Source: Mesorhizobium_L sp035547755
GTDB lineage: Bacteria > Pseudomonadota > Alphaproteobacteria > Rhizobiales > Rhizobiaceae
Direction: 5' to 3'
Assembly (NCBI GenBank): GCA_035547755.1
Contig: DASZUG010000092.1
Coordinates: 62,001-126,000, forward strand
Length of the DNA stretch: 64,000 nt
How positions within the stretch are numbered: the stretch's first letter is position 1; every line of letters starts with the position of its first letter. Under the pieces are notes generated by a model. The model was not told where the DNA came from. It was given only the letters and a program-made list of their open reading frames with translations, and ran no database searches. A program made the translations under genes and the position numbers. Shown here piece after piece: positions 8,308-16,885 of this stretch.

Positions 8308-9147
8308 TCAGCGCGTCGCATATTTGCGCTCCAGCCGTCGCGTCCACACCGAGATCGGATAGGAATAGATGAAGAAAAGCAGCAGCACGTAGCCGTAGAT
8401 GGGGGCCAGCAGATCGGTCCGACCGCCCTCGGCCGCCTGCACCTGGCTGGCCAGCGTCACGACCTCATTAACGCCGATGATCGAGGCAAGGGTCGTCGAC
8501 ATGGTGACGATGGCATAGAGGTTCATCCATGGCGGGATCATGCGCTTGATGCATTGCGGCAGGATGATCCGCCACATCTGCTGGCTGCGGGTAAAGCCGA
8601 GCGCCTCCGACGCCTCCCATTGGCCGGGATGGATCGACTGCACCGCGCCGCGCACGATTTCGGCGACATTCGCCATGATGGCGAGCGCCAGGCCGAGCAC
8701 GGCCTTTATCCAGCCGGGAAACGGGATGGTAAAATGCCCGATTTCCATCTGGAAGGGCAGCATGAAGGTGACGAAGAACAAGAGGACCAGCCAGGGAGCA
8801 TTGCGGAAGAATTCGGTGGCCGCAAGCGCCGGTGCGCGTATGACGGAATGCTGCGATACCAGGCAAAGGCCGAGCCAGAGGCCAAGGATGGTGCCGAGCA
8901 GCATCGACAGAAGCGAGATGACGATGTTGAAGACAAAGCCGCGCAGGAGCAACGGCGACCAACGCAGCAGCACGGACAAGATGCCGGGCGCGGCGGGGTC
9001 CGAGGCGGCGTGCGCCGTAGCGCCGGCGAGAATCAGCCAAAGCGGAAAAAGCACATGCCAGGCCCGCAGCCGCGTCACCGGCAGGCCTTTCGCCTTGAGC
9101 GCGGCTCCCACCTGATGGATGACCGGAAGGATGCGCCCGTCGCTCAT
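8308..9147 (-). CDS. Polar amino acid ABC transporter permease
   Basis: A 279-residue inner-membrane permease of the HisM/GlnP class with about five helices and the EAA-loop region 'EASEALGFTRSQQMWRIILP'. I start it at ATG 9147 (MSDGRILPV). This ATG overlaps the stop of the upstream permease by 4 bp, while the longer frame to 9276 lies wholly inside that gene. The N-terminal 60 residues before the first conserved helix are longer than in the shortest family members. The first hydrophobic stretch near residue 25 may be an extra helix. It forms the channel together with the 9144-9887 product. Confidence 0.88.
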   Translation of the reverse strand: MSDGRILPVIHQVGAALKAKGLPVTRLRAWHVLFPLWLILAGATAHAASDPAAPGILSVLLRWSPLLLRGFVFNIVISLLSMLLGTILGLWLGLCLVSQHSVIRAPALAATEFFRNAPWLVLLFFVTFMLPFQMEIGHFTIPFPGWIKAVLGLALAIMANVAEIVRGAVQSIHPGQWEASEALGFTRSQQMWRIILPQCIKRMIPPWMNLYAIVTMSTTLASIIGVNEVVTLASQVQAAEGGRTDLLAPIYGYVLLLFFIYSYPISVWTRRLERKYATR

Positions 9148-9887
9148 GTGCCGAGTCCCGGCTTTTTCAGCGCCCGCTCCAATCCGCGCATGAAGGCGAC
9201 CAGGATGCCGACGAGGATGAGATAGATCACCAGGAGCGTCACCATCATCTCCGGCACATTGCCGCGGTCGGACCATATCTGGCCGGAGACATAAAGCAGT
9301 TCCGGCACCGCGATGGCATAGGCGAGCGTCGTCGTCTTGATCAGATTGACGAGGTTGTTGGTCAGCGCCGGCAGGCAGATGCGTATCGCCAGCGGCAGGA
9401 TGATGTGCTGGTAGGCCTTCATCCTGGTGAAGCCGAGCGCCTCCGCCGCTTCGGACGTCGCGTTCGGGATCGCCTCGATGCCGGAGCGGAAGATTTCGAC
9501 GTTGAAGGAGCCCGCATAAAGCGACAGCGACAACGCCGCCCAGGCGAAGCCGCCGAGCAGCGGCAATTGCTGGCCATAGGCGTTCTGCACCGTCGGCAGC
9601 AATGTCGACATGCCGAAATAGAAGAAATAGATCTGCACCAGCGGCGGTGTATTGCGGAACAGTTCGACATAGGCGTTCGCAATCGCGCGTGCGATACCTG
9701 CCCGGCTCGCCTGCATCCAGGCGCCGATAATGCCGATCAGAGTGCTCGCCGCGATCGTCACGACGGACAGTTCGATCGTCAGAAGAAGCCCGCCCCAGAA
9801 CCGCGCGGCGTCAAAGGAATCGTAGAAGTAGGGTAAGTCGATTCCCGAGGCCGCGAGATGCTGGAAAAAGGAGGCGAAGCCGCTCAC
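9144..9887 (-). CDS. Polar amino acid ABC transporter permease
   Basis: A 247-residue permease with five predicted helices. It has the family motif 'ELFRNTPPLVQIYFFYFG' and the EAA loop 'SEAAEALGFTRMKAYQHIIL', both typical of HisQ/HisM-type proteins. It is 32 bp downstream of the binding-protein gene and coupled to the next permease by ATGA. The protein begins 'MSGFASFFQHLAASGIDLPY', a short periplasm-facing tail before the first helix, as usual. Function is the transmembrane half-channel for an amino acid importer. Confidence 0.9.
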   Translation of the reverse strand: MSGFASFFQHLAASGIDLPYFYDSFDAARFWGGLLLTIELSVVTIAASTLIGIIGAWMQASRAGIARAIANAYVELFRNTPPLVQIYFFYFGMSTLLPTVQNAYGQQLPLLGGFAWAALSLSLYAGSFNVEIFRSGIEAIPNATSEAAEALGFTRMKAYQHIILPLAIRICLPALTNNLVNLIKTTTLAYAIAVPELLYVSGQIWSDRGNVPEMMVTLLVIYLILVGILVAFMRGLERALKKPGLGT

Positions 9888-9919
9888 GGTCGCCTCCCCT
9901 GCCCCGCCAGGATCACGCC

Positions 9920-10756
9920 TTATCCCTTTTTGGCTTCGTCGTGCGCTTTAACCACGAAAGGCGAATGATGCTTGATCCCGTACTTCGTCTCGAGCTTCAG
10001 GATAAATCCGGTCTTGTTCCAATCGACAATAGCGTCGTGAATTTTCGCGGCCAGCTTATCCTCGCCTTTTTTCACCGAAATGCCCCATGGCTCGGCGTCC
10101 TGACTCGGCAACGGCATGTCATAGGACGACCATTCCGATTTCAGCAACTGACCTTCGATCGCGGTGTCGTCATAGAGGAAGCCGACGCAGCGGCCCTGTT
10201 TCAGCGCGGTCAGGGCTTCCGCCACGCCCGCGAAGGCGCTCAGCTGCAAGCCGTATTTCTCCGAGGCGCCGCGATTGTAGAACGAGCCCTGGATGGCGCA
10301 GATGGTCTTGCCCTTCAGCGCGTCCCAGGACGTCGCCTTCATCGCCTTGGGAACCATGACGTTGTAGCCCGAGGCGTAGTAGTTCGGCGGGACGAACTGG
10401 ACCTGCTTGGCGCGCTCCGCCGTATAGTTCATTGTCGCAATCATGACGTCGATCCGGCCCTGCTGCAGGAACTGGATGCGGTTCGAAGCGACCACCGGCA
10501 CCAGCGCGATCTTGACGCCGAGGCGCTTGGCCAGGTCACGCGCCATATCCGGCTCGATGCCGACAATATCGCCGTTCGCCTGGCGGAAACCGAAGGGCGG
10601 GTAGTCGGCTTTCACGCCAACGGTGAGGGTGCCCTTCTGCTTGATCTGCTGCAATTCATCGGCCCGTGAATGGCCTCCCCCCAGGCCGATCAGAGCGATA
10701 GTGGCCACACCGGCCAGAACGACGCGACGATCCATGATGTATTTTTCCCTTTTCAT
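9920..10756 (-). CDS. Polar amino acid ABC transporter periplasmic binding protein (SBP_bac_3)
   Basis: A 278-residue SBP_bac_3 protein. After a cleavable N-terminus (hydrophobic 'VVLAGVATIALIGLGGG', likely cut after 'SRA') come 'GTLTVGVKADYPPFGFRQA' and 'GIEPDMARDLAKRLGV', the standard ligand-binding start of this family. I chose ATG 10756 because AGAGGGA lies 7 nt upstream. ATG 10735 (MDRRVVLAG), also preceded by AAGGGA, is an equally possible start. It is the first gene of its operon; the 244 bp upstream to the MFS gene should hold the promoter. The ligand cannot be told from sequence alone. Confidence 0.88.
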   Translation of the reverse strand: MKREKYIMDRRVVLAGVATIALIGLGGGHSRADELQQIKQKGTLTVGVKADYPPFGFRQANGDIVGIEPDMARDLAKRLGVKIALVPVVASNRIQFLQQGRIDVMIATMNYTAERAKQVQFVPPNYYASGYNVMVPKAMKATSWDALKGKTICAIQGSFYNRGASEKYGLQLSAFAGVAEALTALKQGRCVGFLYDDTAIEGQLLKSEWSSYDMPLPSQDAEPWGISVKKGEDKLAAKIHDAIVDWNKTGFILKLETKYGIKHHSPFVVKAHDEAKKG

Positions 10757-10991
10757 TCTTTTGTCCCTCTTATTGGCACGATGACCAACGACCCGCATCC
10801 GGCTTCGCTTCTACAGGAAGAATCCTCCCGCAAAAAGCCTGTGATGTCATTCGATGCATCTTTCAAGCTTTACGGCCCCCTATCCACAAGACAACCGCAT
10901 GGCTTTTCCTATAACAGCGTATGGACACCAGTAGAAGCGCGGAAGCGGCTTGCCGGCGAGGCGTTTAACCTGCGGGTTCCTCTCCATCGGC

Positions 10992-11013
10992 GATCCGCGA
11001 TCAATCGCGGATC
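10992..11013. repeat. 22-bp palindrome across the MFS stop codon
   Basis: GATCCGCGAT, a 2-base centre and ATCGCGGATC form a perfect dyad that contains the TGA stop of the MFS gene (complement of 11001-11003). On the minus strand it would make a GC-rich hairpin directly at the end of the message. No run of U follows, so a classical intrinsic terminator is doubtful. It may still slow ribosome release or protect the 3' end. Confidence 0.5.
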
Positions 11014-12341
11014 GTCAGCATCTGGTGATTGAAATAAAGCGCCAGGAGCGTCGCGACCGCACCGGAGAGAAGATAGATGCCGACCGCGACCAGGCCGTAG
11101 AGATTGCATAGCTCCAAAGCCACCAATGGAGCGAAGCCGGCGCCGATCAGCCAGGCCAGGTCGGACGTGATCGCGGAGGCCGAATAACGGTAGGCCTTCT
11201 GGAAGTTCGAGGCGACGGCGCCCGAAGCCTGGCCAAAGGACAGGCCGAGCAAGGCAAAGCCGAGGACGACGATGAGGTCTTCGCCAAAAACGCCCCTGTC
11301 GTAGAGGAATGGCGTCAAAAATCCACCGATGCCGATGAGAACAGCGGCCCAGCCGAGCAGCCGGCGGCGGCCGATCCTGTCGGCCAGGATGCCCGACAGG
11401 ACGATGGTGCCGGCGCCGACAAGGCCGCCGATGATCTGGACGGACAGGAAATGGCTGATGGAATCCCTCGTGTACAGCACCACCCAGCTCAGCGGAAACA
11501 CCGTCACGAGATGGAACAGCGCATAGCTCGCCAGCGGGACGAAGGCGCCGATGACGATCGATTTGCCATTGGCGCGGAAGGTCGCGCGGACGCGCTCCGC
11601 CTGAAGCTCGTTGCGTTCGAGCAGGGCGACGAATTCCGCCGTCATTACCAGCCTGAGGCGGGCGAAGAGCGCCACCACATTGATGGCGAAGGCGACGAAG
11701 AAGGGAAAGCGCCAGCCCCAGTCGATGAAATCGGCCTCCGACAGGCTGGAGACGAAATAGGCGAAGAGCGCCGAGGCGAGCATGAAGCCGAGCGGCGCGC
11801 CGAGTTGCGGCATCATGGCGTACCAGCCGCGCTTGTTGTCGGGGGCGTTCAATGCCAGGAGCGAGGCCAGCCCATCCCAGGCGCCGCCGAGCGCCAGGCC
11901 TTGAGCGAAGCGCAGGACGACGAGGAACCACACGGCGTAATAGCCGATATCGGCATAGCCGGGCAGGAACGCCATGGCCGCGGTGGCGAAGCCGAGGAGC
12001 AGCATGGCGACGGTCAGCTTGACGCCGCGGCCATGCTTGCGGTCGACACGCATGAAGATAAGGGAGCCGATCGGCCGTGCGATGAAGGCAAGCGAGAAGA
12101 TGGCAAACGACGAGAGCATCGCGCTCATGGGATCGAGGTGCGGAAACAGAAATTTCGGGAAGACCAGCACCGAGGCGATGCAGTAGACGAAAAAGTCGAA
12201 GAATTCGGACGTACGGCCGATGACGACGCCGATGGCGATTCGGCCGGGATCAATTCGCCGTGGCATCATGCCTTGACGCGCGTCGCGCTCGAGGCCCGTG
12301 GACGCCACATCCGTGTAGTTCGACTGCATAACAGTGCTCAT
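11001..12341 (-). CDS. MFS transporter, metabolite:H+ symporter (MHS) family
   Basis: A 446-residue, twelve-helix major facilitator of the MHS group, which brings organic acids, betaines or aromatics in with protons. Features: 'GRTSEFFDFFVYCIASVLVF' at the first helix (family form 'G..IEWYDFF.YG'), the loop motif 'FMRVDRKHGRGVKL' between helices 2 and 3, and 'GILADRIGRRRLLG' between helices 8 and 9. Start ATG 12341 (MSTVMQSNY) has GAGGGATGGA just upstream; the longer frame to 12404 has no such site. It stands alone: the amino acid importer follows at 244 bp and cyoA diverges from it. Substrate unknown. Confidence 0.85.
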   Translation of the reverse strand: MSTVMQSNYTDVASTGLERDARQGMMPRRIDPGRIAIGVVIGRTSEFFDFFVYCIASVLVFPKFLFPHLDPMSAMLSSFAIFSLAFIARPIGSLIFMRVDRKHGRGVKLTVAMLLLGFATAAMAFLPGYADIGYYAVWFLVVLRFAQGLALGGAWDGLASLLALNAPDNKRGWYAMMPQLGAPLGFMLASALFAYFVSSLSEADFIDWGWRFPFFVAFAINVVALFARLRLVMTAEFVALLERNELQAERVRATFRANGKSIVIGAFVPLASYALFHLVTVFPLSWVVLYTRDSISHFLSVQIIGGLVGAGTIVLSGILADRIGRRRLLGWAAVLIGIGGFLTPFLYDRGVFGEDLIVVLGFALLGLSFGQASGAVASNFQKAYRYSASAITSDLAWLIGAGFAPLVALELCNLYGLVAVGIYLLSGAVATLLALYFNHQMLTIRD

Positions 12342-12755
12342 TCCATCCCTCTTTCTGTTCGCCGCGTCAGGCGGCCAACCAGACTCCTCCAAGTCCGCCA
12401 GCAACTATGCGCCGCGCTTCGATATGCGTCAAATGGTTGCAGCCCCCGCTTCGTTCCCTGTAGACTTCCCCAACGGCACCCAAATACCCGGACTGCGACA
12501 TCTCTTCCCTGCGACAAACGAACCCCGCGAAAGGGGGTGACAGGCAAGGTGAAAGTCGTTAGCAGGTGCAGCAATTCCGGCGACCACGGTTGGACCTTCG
12601 ATCGCGCGGAAATGCAGATTGTCGATGCTGGGAGGCGTGTCAGGGCATCCGGCTGTCATGGCCGGCGGCGTCCTGCGCGTGCGTTCGATTCCAGCAGGTT
12701 TCTGCATGGTTGAAACAAATTTAGGCCTGGCTTGCCGGGTCGGCGGGATGCATTC
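12342..12755. other. Divergent intergenic region between the MFS gene and cyoA
   Basis: This is 414 bp without a convincing gene; short frames here lack codon bias and ribosome sites. It must hold promoters for both the MFS gene and the cyo operon. A weak FNR/FixK-like dyad, TCGAT-ATGC-GTCAA, lies at 12419-12432, with 8 of 10 arm positions fitting TTGAT-N4-ATCAA. Its position is nearer the MFS gene than cyoA. A small dyad GCCGC-N5-GCGGC is at 12361-12375. I see no other clear structure. Confidence 0.5.
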
Positions 12756-13787
12756 ATGTTGAGAAAATTACTGTTGGGATCCCTCACCCTGCCTGCGATG
12801 CTCGCGCTGAGCGGGTGCAACATGGTGGTGCTGCATCCGTCCGGATATATCGCAACGCAGCAGCGCGACATTATCATCATTTCGACGATCCTGATGCTTT
12901 TGATCATCGTTCCGGTGATGATCCTGACGGCGCTCTTCGCCTGGAAATACCGGCAGGGGAACAGGAATGCCGAGTATCGGCCGGACTGGCATCACTCGAC
13001 CAGGCTCGAAGTCGTCATCTGGTCCGCTCCGCTTGCCATCATCATAGCGCTCGGCGCCATCACCTGGGTCAGCACGCACACGCTCGACCCTTACCGGCCG
13101 CTCGAAAAGATCGATGCGAACCAGGCGGTGACAGCGCAGCACAAGCCGCTGACAGTCGAAGTCGTATCGATGAACTGGAAGTGGCTGTTCCTCTATCCGG
13201 AGGAGGGGATCGCTACCGTCAACGAACTCGCCGCTCCGGTGAACACGCCGATCTATTTCAAGATCACCTCGTCGGACCTGATGAACTCGTTCTACGTTCC
13301 GGCACTGGCGGGCCAGATCTACTCCATGGCCGGCATGGAGACCAAGCTTCACGCCGTCATCAACAAGCCGGGCATCTATGACGGCTTCTCGGCCAATTAC
13401 AGCGGCGCCGGCTTCTCCAACATGAATTTCAAGTTCCACGGCATGAGCGACGCCGATTTCAAGGCCTGGGTCGAAAAGGTGAAGAAGGGCGGCGACGATC
13501 TGAGCGTGGCGGCCTACGAGGCCCTGGCGAAGCCGAGCCAAGCCGTTCCCGTGCACTATTACAAATCGGTCGCGGCCAATCTTTACCACGACATCCTGAA
13601 CAGGTGCGTCGGCCAAAACCAGACCTGCATGGACAAGATGATGCCCACGCATCACGAGCATCATATGGAGAGCGCCGGCGTGGATGGGATGTCGGACATG
13701 CCGGGCATGGCCGAACACTCCTCCCACATGGAGCCACATATGGCCAAGACCGCCGGTTCCAATTCGGGCGCCATGGCCAAGGACTGA
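12756..13787 (+). CDS. cyoA: Cytochrome bo3 ubiquinol oxidase subunit II
   Basis: A 343-residue lipoprotein, with lipobox 'LALSGCN' cleaved before Cys. Two transmembrane helices follow, then a periplasmic cupredoxin domain. The CuA ligands of cytochrome c oxidases are absent, and segments such as 'FKITSSDLMNSFYVPALAGQ' and 'GIYDGFSANYSGAGFSNMNF' are those of quinol oxidases. This marks it as the quinol-binding-side subunit of a bo3-type enzyme. Start ATG 12756 gives a proper signal sequence (MLRKLLLGS). The last 50 or so residues are unusually rich in His and Met (e.g. 'THHEHHMESAG', 'SDMPGMAEHSSHMEPHM'), a metal-binding-like tail. First gene of cyoABCD-SURF1. Confidence 0.95.
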   Translation: MLRKLLLGSLTLPAMLALSGCNMVVLHPSGYIATQQRDIIIISTILMLLIIVPVMILTALFAWKYRQGNRNAEYRPDWHHSTRLEVVIWSAPLAIIIALGAITWVSTHTLDPYRPLEKIDANQAVTAQHKPLTVEVVSMNWKWLFLYPEEGIATVNELAAPVNTPIYFKITSSDLMNSFYVPALAGQIYSMAGMETKLHAVINKPGIYDGFSANYSGAGFSNMNFKFHGMSDADFKAWVEKVKKGGDDLSVAAYEALAKPSQAVPVHYYKSVAANLYHDILNRCVGQNQTCMDKMMPTHHEHHMESAGVDGMSDMPGMAEHSSHMEPHMAKTAGSNSGAMAKD

Positions 13788-13853
13788 CGACCCTACAGAA
13801 ATTGCATAGGCGGCGCGCGGCGTCGCGATCGTACGGAAAAGCAGAGCAAGACG

Positions 13854-15854
13854 ATGTTTTCAAACCCCGATCTGTGGAAATTCATCTTCGGACGTCTGAC
13901 CTGGCAGGATATCCTGCCGGAAACGATCGTCTTTTACACATTCTTCGTCGTTGCGGCCGGCGGCATCGCCGTCCTCGCCGCTATCACCTATTTCCGCAAA
14001 TGGGGTTATCTCTGGGACGAGTGGATCACGAGCATCGACCACAAGAAGATCGGTGTGATGTATATCATTCTCGGCCTCGTCATGTTCGTGCGCGGCTTTT
14101 CCGACGCCATCATGATGCGCGCCCAGCAGGCGGTCGCCTTCGGCGCGAATCAAGGCTACCTGCCGCCGCACCATTACGACCAGATCTTCACCGCCCATGG
14201 CGTGATCATGATCTTCTTCGCGGCGATGCCGCTGATCACCGGACTGATGAACTTCGTCGTGCCCCTGCAGATCGGCGCGCGTGACGTCGCCTTTCCGTTC
14301 CTCAACAATTTCAGCTTCTGGATGACGGCCGCGGGCGCGGTGATCGTCATGATCTCGCTGTTCCTCGGCGAGTTTGCCCAAACCGGATGGCTCGCCTATC
14401 CACCGCTATCGGAACTCGCCTACAGTCCAGGAACGGGCGTCGATTATTACATATGGGGCCTGCAGGTCGCAGGCCTCGGAACGTTGCTGTCGGGCGTCAA
14501 TCTGGTCGCGACGATCATCAAGATGCGCGCGCCGGGCATGAGCATGATGAAGATGCCGGTCTTCACCTGGACGGCGCTGTGCACCAACATCCTGATCGTC
14601 GCCGCCTTCCCGGTGCTGACCGCCGTTCTGGCATTGCTGACGCTCGACCGCTACGCCGGCACGCATTTCTTCACCAACACCGCCGGCGGCGACCAGATGA
14701 TGTATGTCAACCTCATCTGGATCTGGGGCCATCCCGAGGTCTATATCCTCATCCTGCCCTGCTTCGGCGTGTATTCGGAAGTCGTGTCGACCTTCTGCGG
14801 CAAGCGGCTCTTCGGCTATGTTTCGATGGTCTACGCGACGATCGTCATCACGATCCTTTCCTATCTCGTGTGGCTGCATCATTTCTTCACGATGGGCTCC
14901 GGCGCCAGCGTCAACTCCTTCTTCGGCATCACCACGATGATCATCTCGATCCCGACGGGAGCGAAGATCTTCAACTGGCTGTTCACCATGTATAAAGGCC
15001 GTATCCGCTTCGAACTACCGATGATGTGGACGGTCGCCTTCATGCTGACCTTCGTCATCGGCGGCATGACAGGCGTCATGCTCGCGGTTCCGCCGGCGGA
15101 TTTCGTGCTGCACAATTCGCTCTTCCTTATCGCGCATTTCCATAACGTGATCATCGGCGGCGTGCTCTTCGGCATCTTCGCGGCGATCAATTTCTGGTTC
15201 CCGAAGGCCTTCGGCTTCAGGCTCGATCCCTTCTGGGGCAAGATCTCGTTCTGGCTTTGGGTTCCCGGTTTCTATCTCGCCTTCATGCCGCTCTACGCGC
15301 TCGGCCTGATGGGGATCACCCGCCGCCTCAATCATTTCGACGATCCGTCGCTGCAGATCTGGTTCGTCATCGCTGCTTTCGGGGCGGTGATGATAGCGGG
15401 CGGCATCCTGGCGATGTTCGTCCAGTTCGGGGTCAGCATCATGAAGCGCGAGGCGCTGCGCGACACAACCGGCGATCTGTGGGATGCCCGCACGCTCGAA
15501 TGGTCGACCTCTTCGCCGCCACCGGAATACAATTTCGCCTTCACCCCGATCGTCTACGACCATGACGCGTGGTGGGACATGAAGACACGCGGCTATGTCC
15601 GTCCGCTTGAAGGCTTCCGGCCGATCCACATGCCGAGAAATACCGGCACGGGCGCGATCCTTGCAGGCCTTGCCGTGGGCTTTGCTTTCGGCATGATCTG
15701 GTACATGTGGTGGCTGGCGGCGCTAAGCTTCGCGGCGATGGTCGTCGTCGCCATCACCCATACCTTCAATTACAACCGCGACTACGACATTCCCGCCGAG
15801 ACGGTCGCTCTAAAGGAAGGCGAGCGCACCGCATTGCTCGCCCAGCATGCGTGA
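13854..15854 (+). CDS. cyoB: Cytochrome bo3 ubiquinol oxidase subunit I
   Basis: A 666-residue heme-copper oxidase catalytic subunit of about 14-15 helices, close to the usual CyoB length. It reduces oxygen to water with quinol electrons and pumps protons. Ligands are visible: a low-spin heme His in 'IFTAHGVIMIFF', the CuB/cross-link segment 'WIWGHPEVYILILP', the CuB His pair in 'LVWLHHFFTMG', and the high-spin heme and low-spin heme His in 'LIAHFHNVIIGG'. The 66-bp gap from cyoA and the 9-bp gap to cyoC fit one operon. No heme O synthase gene (cyoE) follows in this window; a SURF1 gene takes that position. Confidence 0.97.
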   Translation: MFSNPDLWKFIFGRLTWQDILPETIVFYTFFVVAAGGIAVLAAITYFRKWGYLWDEWITSIDHKKIGVMYIILGLVMFVRGFSDAIMMRAQQAVAFGANQGYLPPHHYDQIFTAHGVIMIFFAAMPLITGLMNFVVPLQIGARDVAFPFLNNFSFWMTAAGAVIVMISLFLGEFAQTGWLAYPPLSELAYSPGTGVDYYIWGLQVAGLGTLLSGVNLVATIIKMRAPGMSMMKMPVFTWTALCTNILIVAAFPVLTAVLALLTLDRYAGTHFFTNTAGGDQMMYVNLIWIWGHPEVYILILPCFGVYSEVVSTFCGKRLFGYVSMVYATIVITILSYLVWLHHFFTMGSGASVNSFFGITTMIISIPTGAKIFNWLFTMYKGRIRFELPMMWTVAFMLTFVIGGMTGVMLAVPPADFVLHNSLFLIAHFHNVIIGGVLFGIFAAINFWFPKAFGFRLDPFWGKISFWLWVPGFYLAFMPLYALGLMGITRRLNHFDDPSLQIWFVIAAFGAVMIAGGILAMFVQFGVSIMKREALRDTTGDLWDARTLEWSTSSPPPEYNFAFTPIVYDHDAWWDMKTRGYVRPLEGFRPIHMPRNTGTGAILAGLAVGFAFGMIWYMWWLAALSFAAMVVVAITHTFNYNRDYDIPAETVALKEGERTALLAQHA

Positions 15855-15863
15855 GGGCGAACA

Positions 15864-16484
15864 ATGACCACTGAAACCGCCCTCCAAACTGCCGGCACAC
15901 CGGCCTTTTACGTGACGGAAGAAGAGCACCCGCACAGCAGCACGCTGCTCGGCTTCTGGATCTACATCATGAGCGACACGCTCATCTTCGCCGTGCTCTT
16001 CGCCACCTTCGGCGTGCTCAGGGATCGCTATGCCGGCGGCCCGACACCGCAGGAGGTGCTGGAGATCCCGACCGTCGCACTGAACACGGCTATGCTGCTC
16101 ATTTCGTCGATCACCTGCGGCTTCGCCATGCTCGAAATGGTGAGGAACAGAAAGGCGGCGACGCTGTTCTGGCTGCTCGTCACCGGTCTCTTCGGCGCGG
16201 CTTTCGTCGGGCTCGAACTGCGCGAATTCTTCGGTCTGGTCGCCGAGGGCGCCGGCCCGCAGCGCAGCGCCTATCTGTCGGCCTTCTTCACGCTGGTGGG
16301 CACCCATGGCACGCACGTCACCATCGGCATCATCTGGCTGATCACGCTGATGGTGCAGATCGCCCGCAAGGGCCTTATCCACGAGAACACGCGCCGGCTG
16401 ATGTGCTTCAGCATGTTCTGGCACTTCCTCGACGTCATCTGGATCGGCGTCTTCTCCGTCGTTTATCTGCTGGGAGTCCTCTGA
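15864..16484 (+). CDS. cyoC: Cytochrome bo3 ubiquinol oxidase subunit III
   Basis: A 206-residue, five-helix subunit III. It starts with 'ETALQTAGTPAFYVTEEEHP' and contains 'LGFWIYIMSDTLIFAVLFAT', 'AFFTLVGTHGTHVTIGIIW' and the C-terminal 'MFWHFLDVIWIGVFSVVYL'. All are hallmarks of the short CyoC type. It stabilises the oxidase core in the inner membrane. Its stop overlaps the cyoD start (TGATG), so the two are translationally coupled. Confidence 0.96.
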   Translation: MTTETALQTAGTPAFYVTEEEHPHSSTLLGFWIYIMSDTLIFAVLFATFGVLRDRYAGGPTPQEVLEIPTVALNTAMLLISSITCGFAMLEMVRNRKAATLFWLLVTGLFGAAFVGLELREFFGLVAEGAGPQRSAYLSAFFTLVGTHGTHVTIGIIWLITLMVQIARKGLIHENTRRLMCFSMFWHFLDVIWIGVFSVVYLLGVL

Positions 16485-16867
16485 TGAGTTCGGACGCACA
16501 CGCAACGCACGCCGCCGACGGCCATCACGCTTTGGCGGACGCGCCGCACGGCACGCTGAAAGGTTATCTTACCGGCTTCGGCCTGGCGGTCGTATTGACC
16601 GTGATCCCGTTCTGGCTGGTCATGGGCAATGTGCTCGACAATGCGGTCGCCACCGGCATCTTGATCATGGTCTTCGCGATCGTTCAGATCGTTGTGCACA
16701 TGATCTATTTCCTCCATCTTGACGCCCACTCCGAGGGTGGATGGAATATGTTGGCCCTGATCTTCACGGTGGTCCTGGTGGTGATCGGGATCGTCGGCTC
16801 GCTCTGGGTGATGTACCATCTCGACCTCAATATGATGCCGGGCATGATGACAGGCCATCCGGGCTGA
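16484..16867 (+). CDS. cyoD: Cytochrome bo3 ubiquinol oxidase subunit IV
   Basis: A 127-residue small subunit with three helices, as in CyoD/CoxF-like proteins; 'MVFAIVQIVVHMIYFLHLD' is the typical middle helix. I start it at ATG 16484, coupled to the cyoC stop. The longer frame from 16403 would run inside cyoC. The N-terminus ('SSDAHATHAADGHHALADAP') is His-rich, and the C-terminus ('LNMMPGMMTGH') is Met-rich, echoing the CyoA tail. It assists assembly of the CuB site region in related oxidases. Confidence 0.94.
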   Translation: MSSDAHATHAADGHHALADAPHGTLKGYLTGFGLAVVLTVIPFWLVMGNVLDNAVATGILIMVFAIVQIVVHMIYFLHLDAHSEGGWNMLALIFTVVLVVIGIVGSLWVMYHLDLNMMPGMMTGHPG

Positions 16868-16885
16868 TCGCCGGCCTCGAAGGAT

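Noticed and set aside
12419..12432. FNR/FixK-like box TCGAT-ATGC-GTCAA upstream of cyoA
   Set aside because: Two of ten arm positions deviate, it is over 300 bp from cyoA and nearer the MFS gene, and chance matches of this quality are common. Kept only as a remark.
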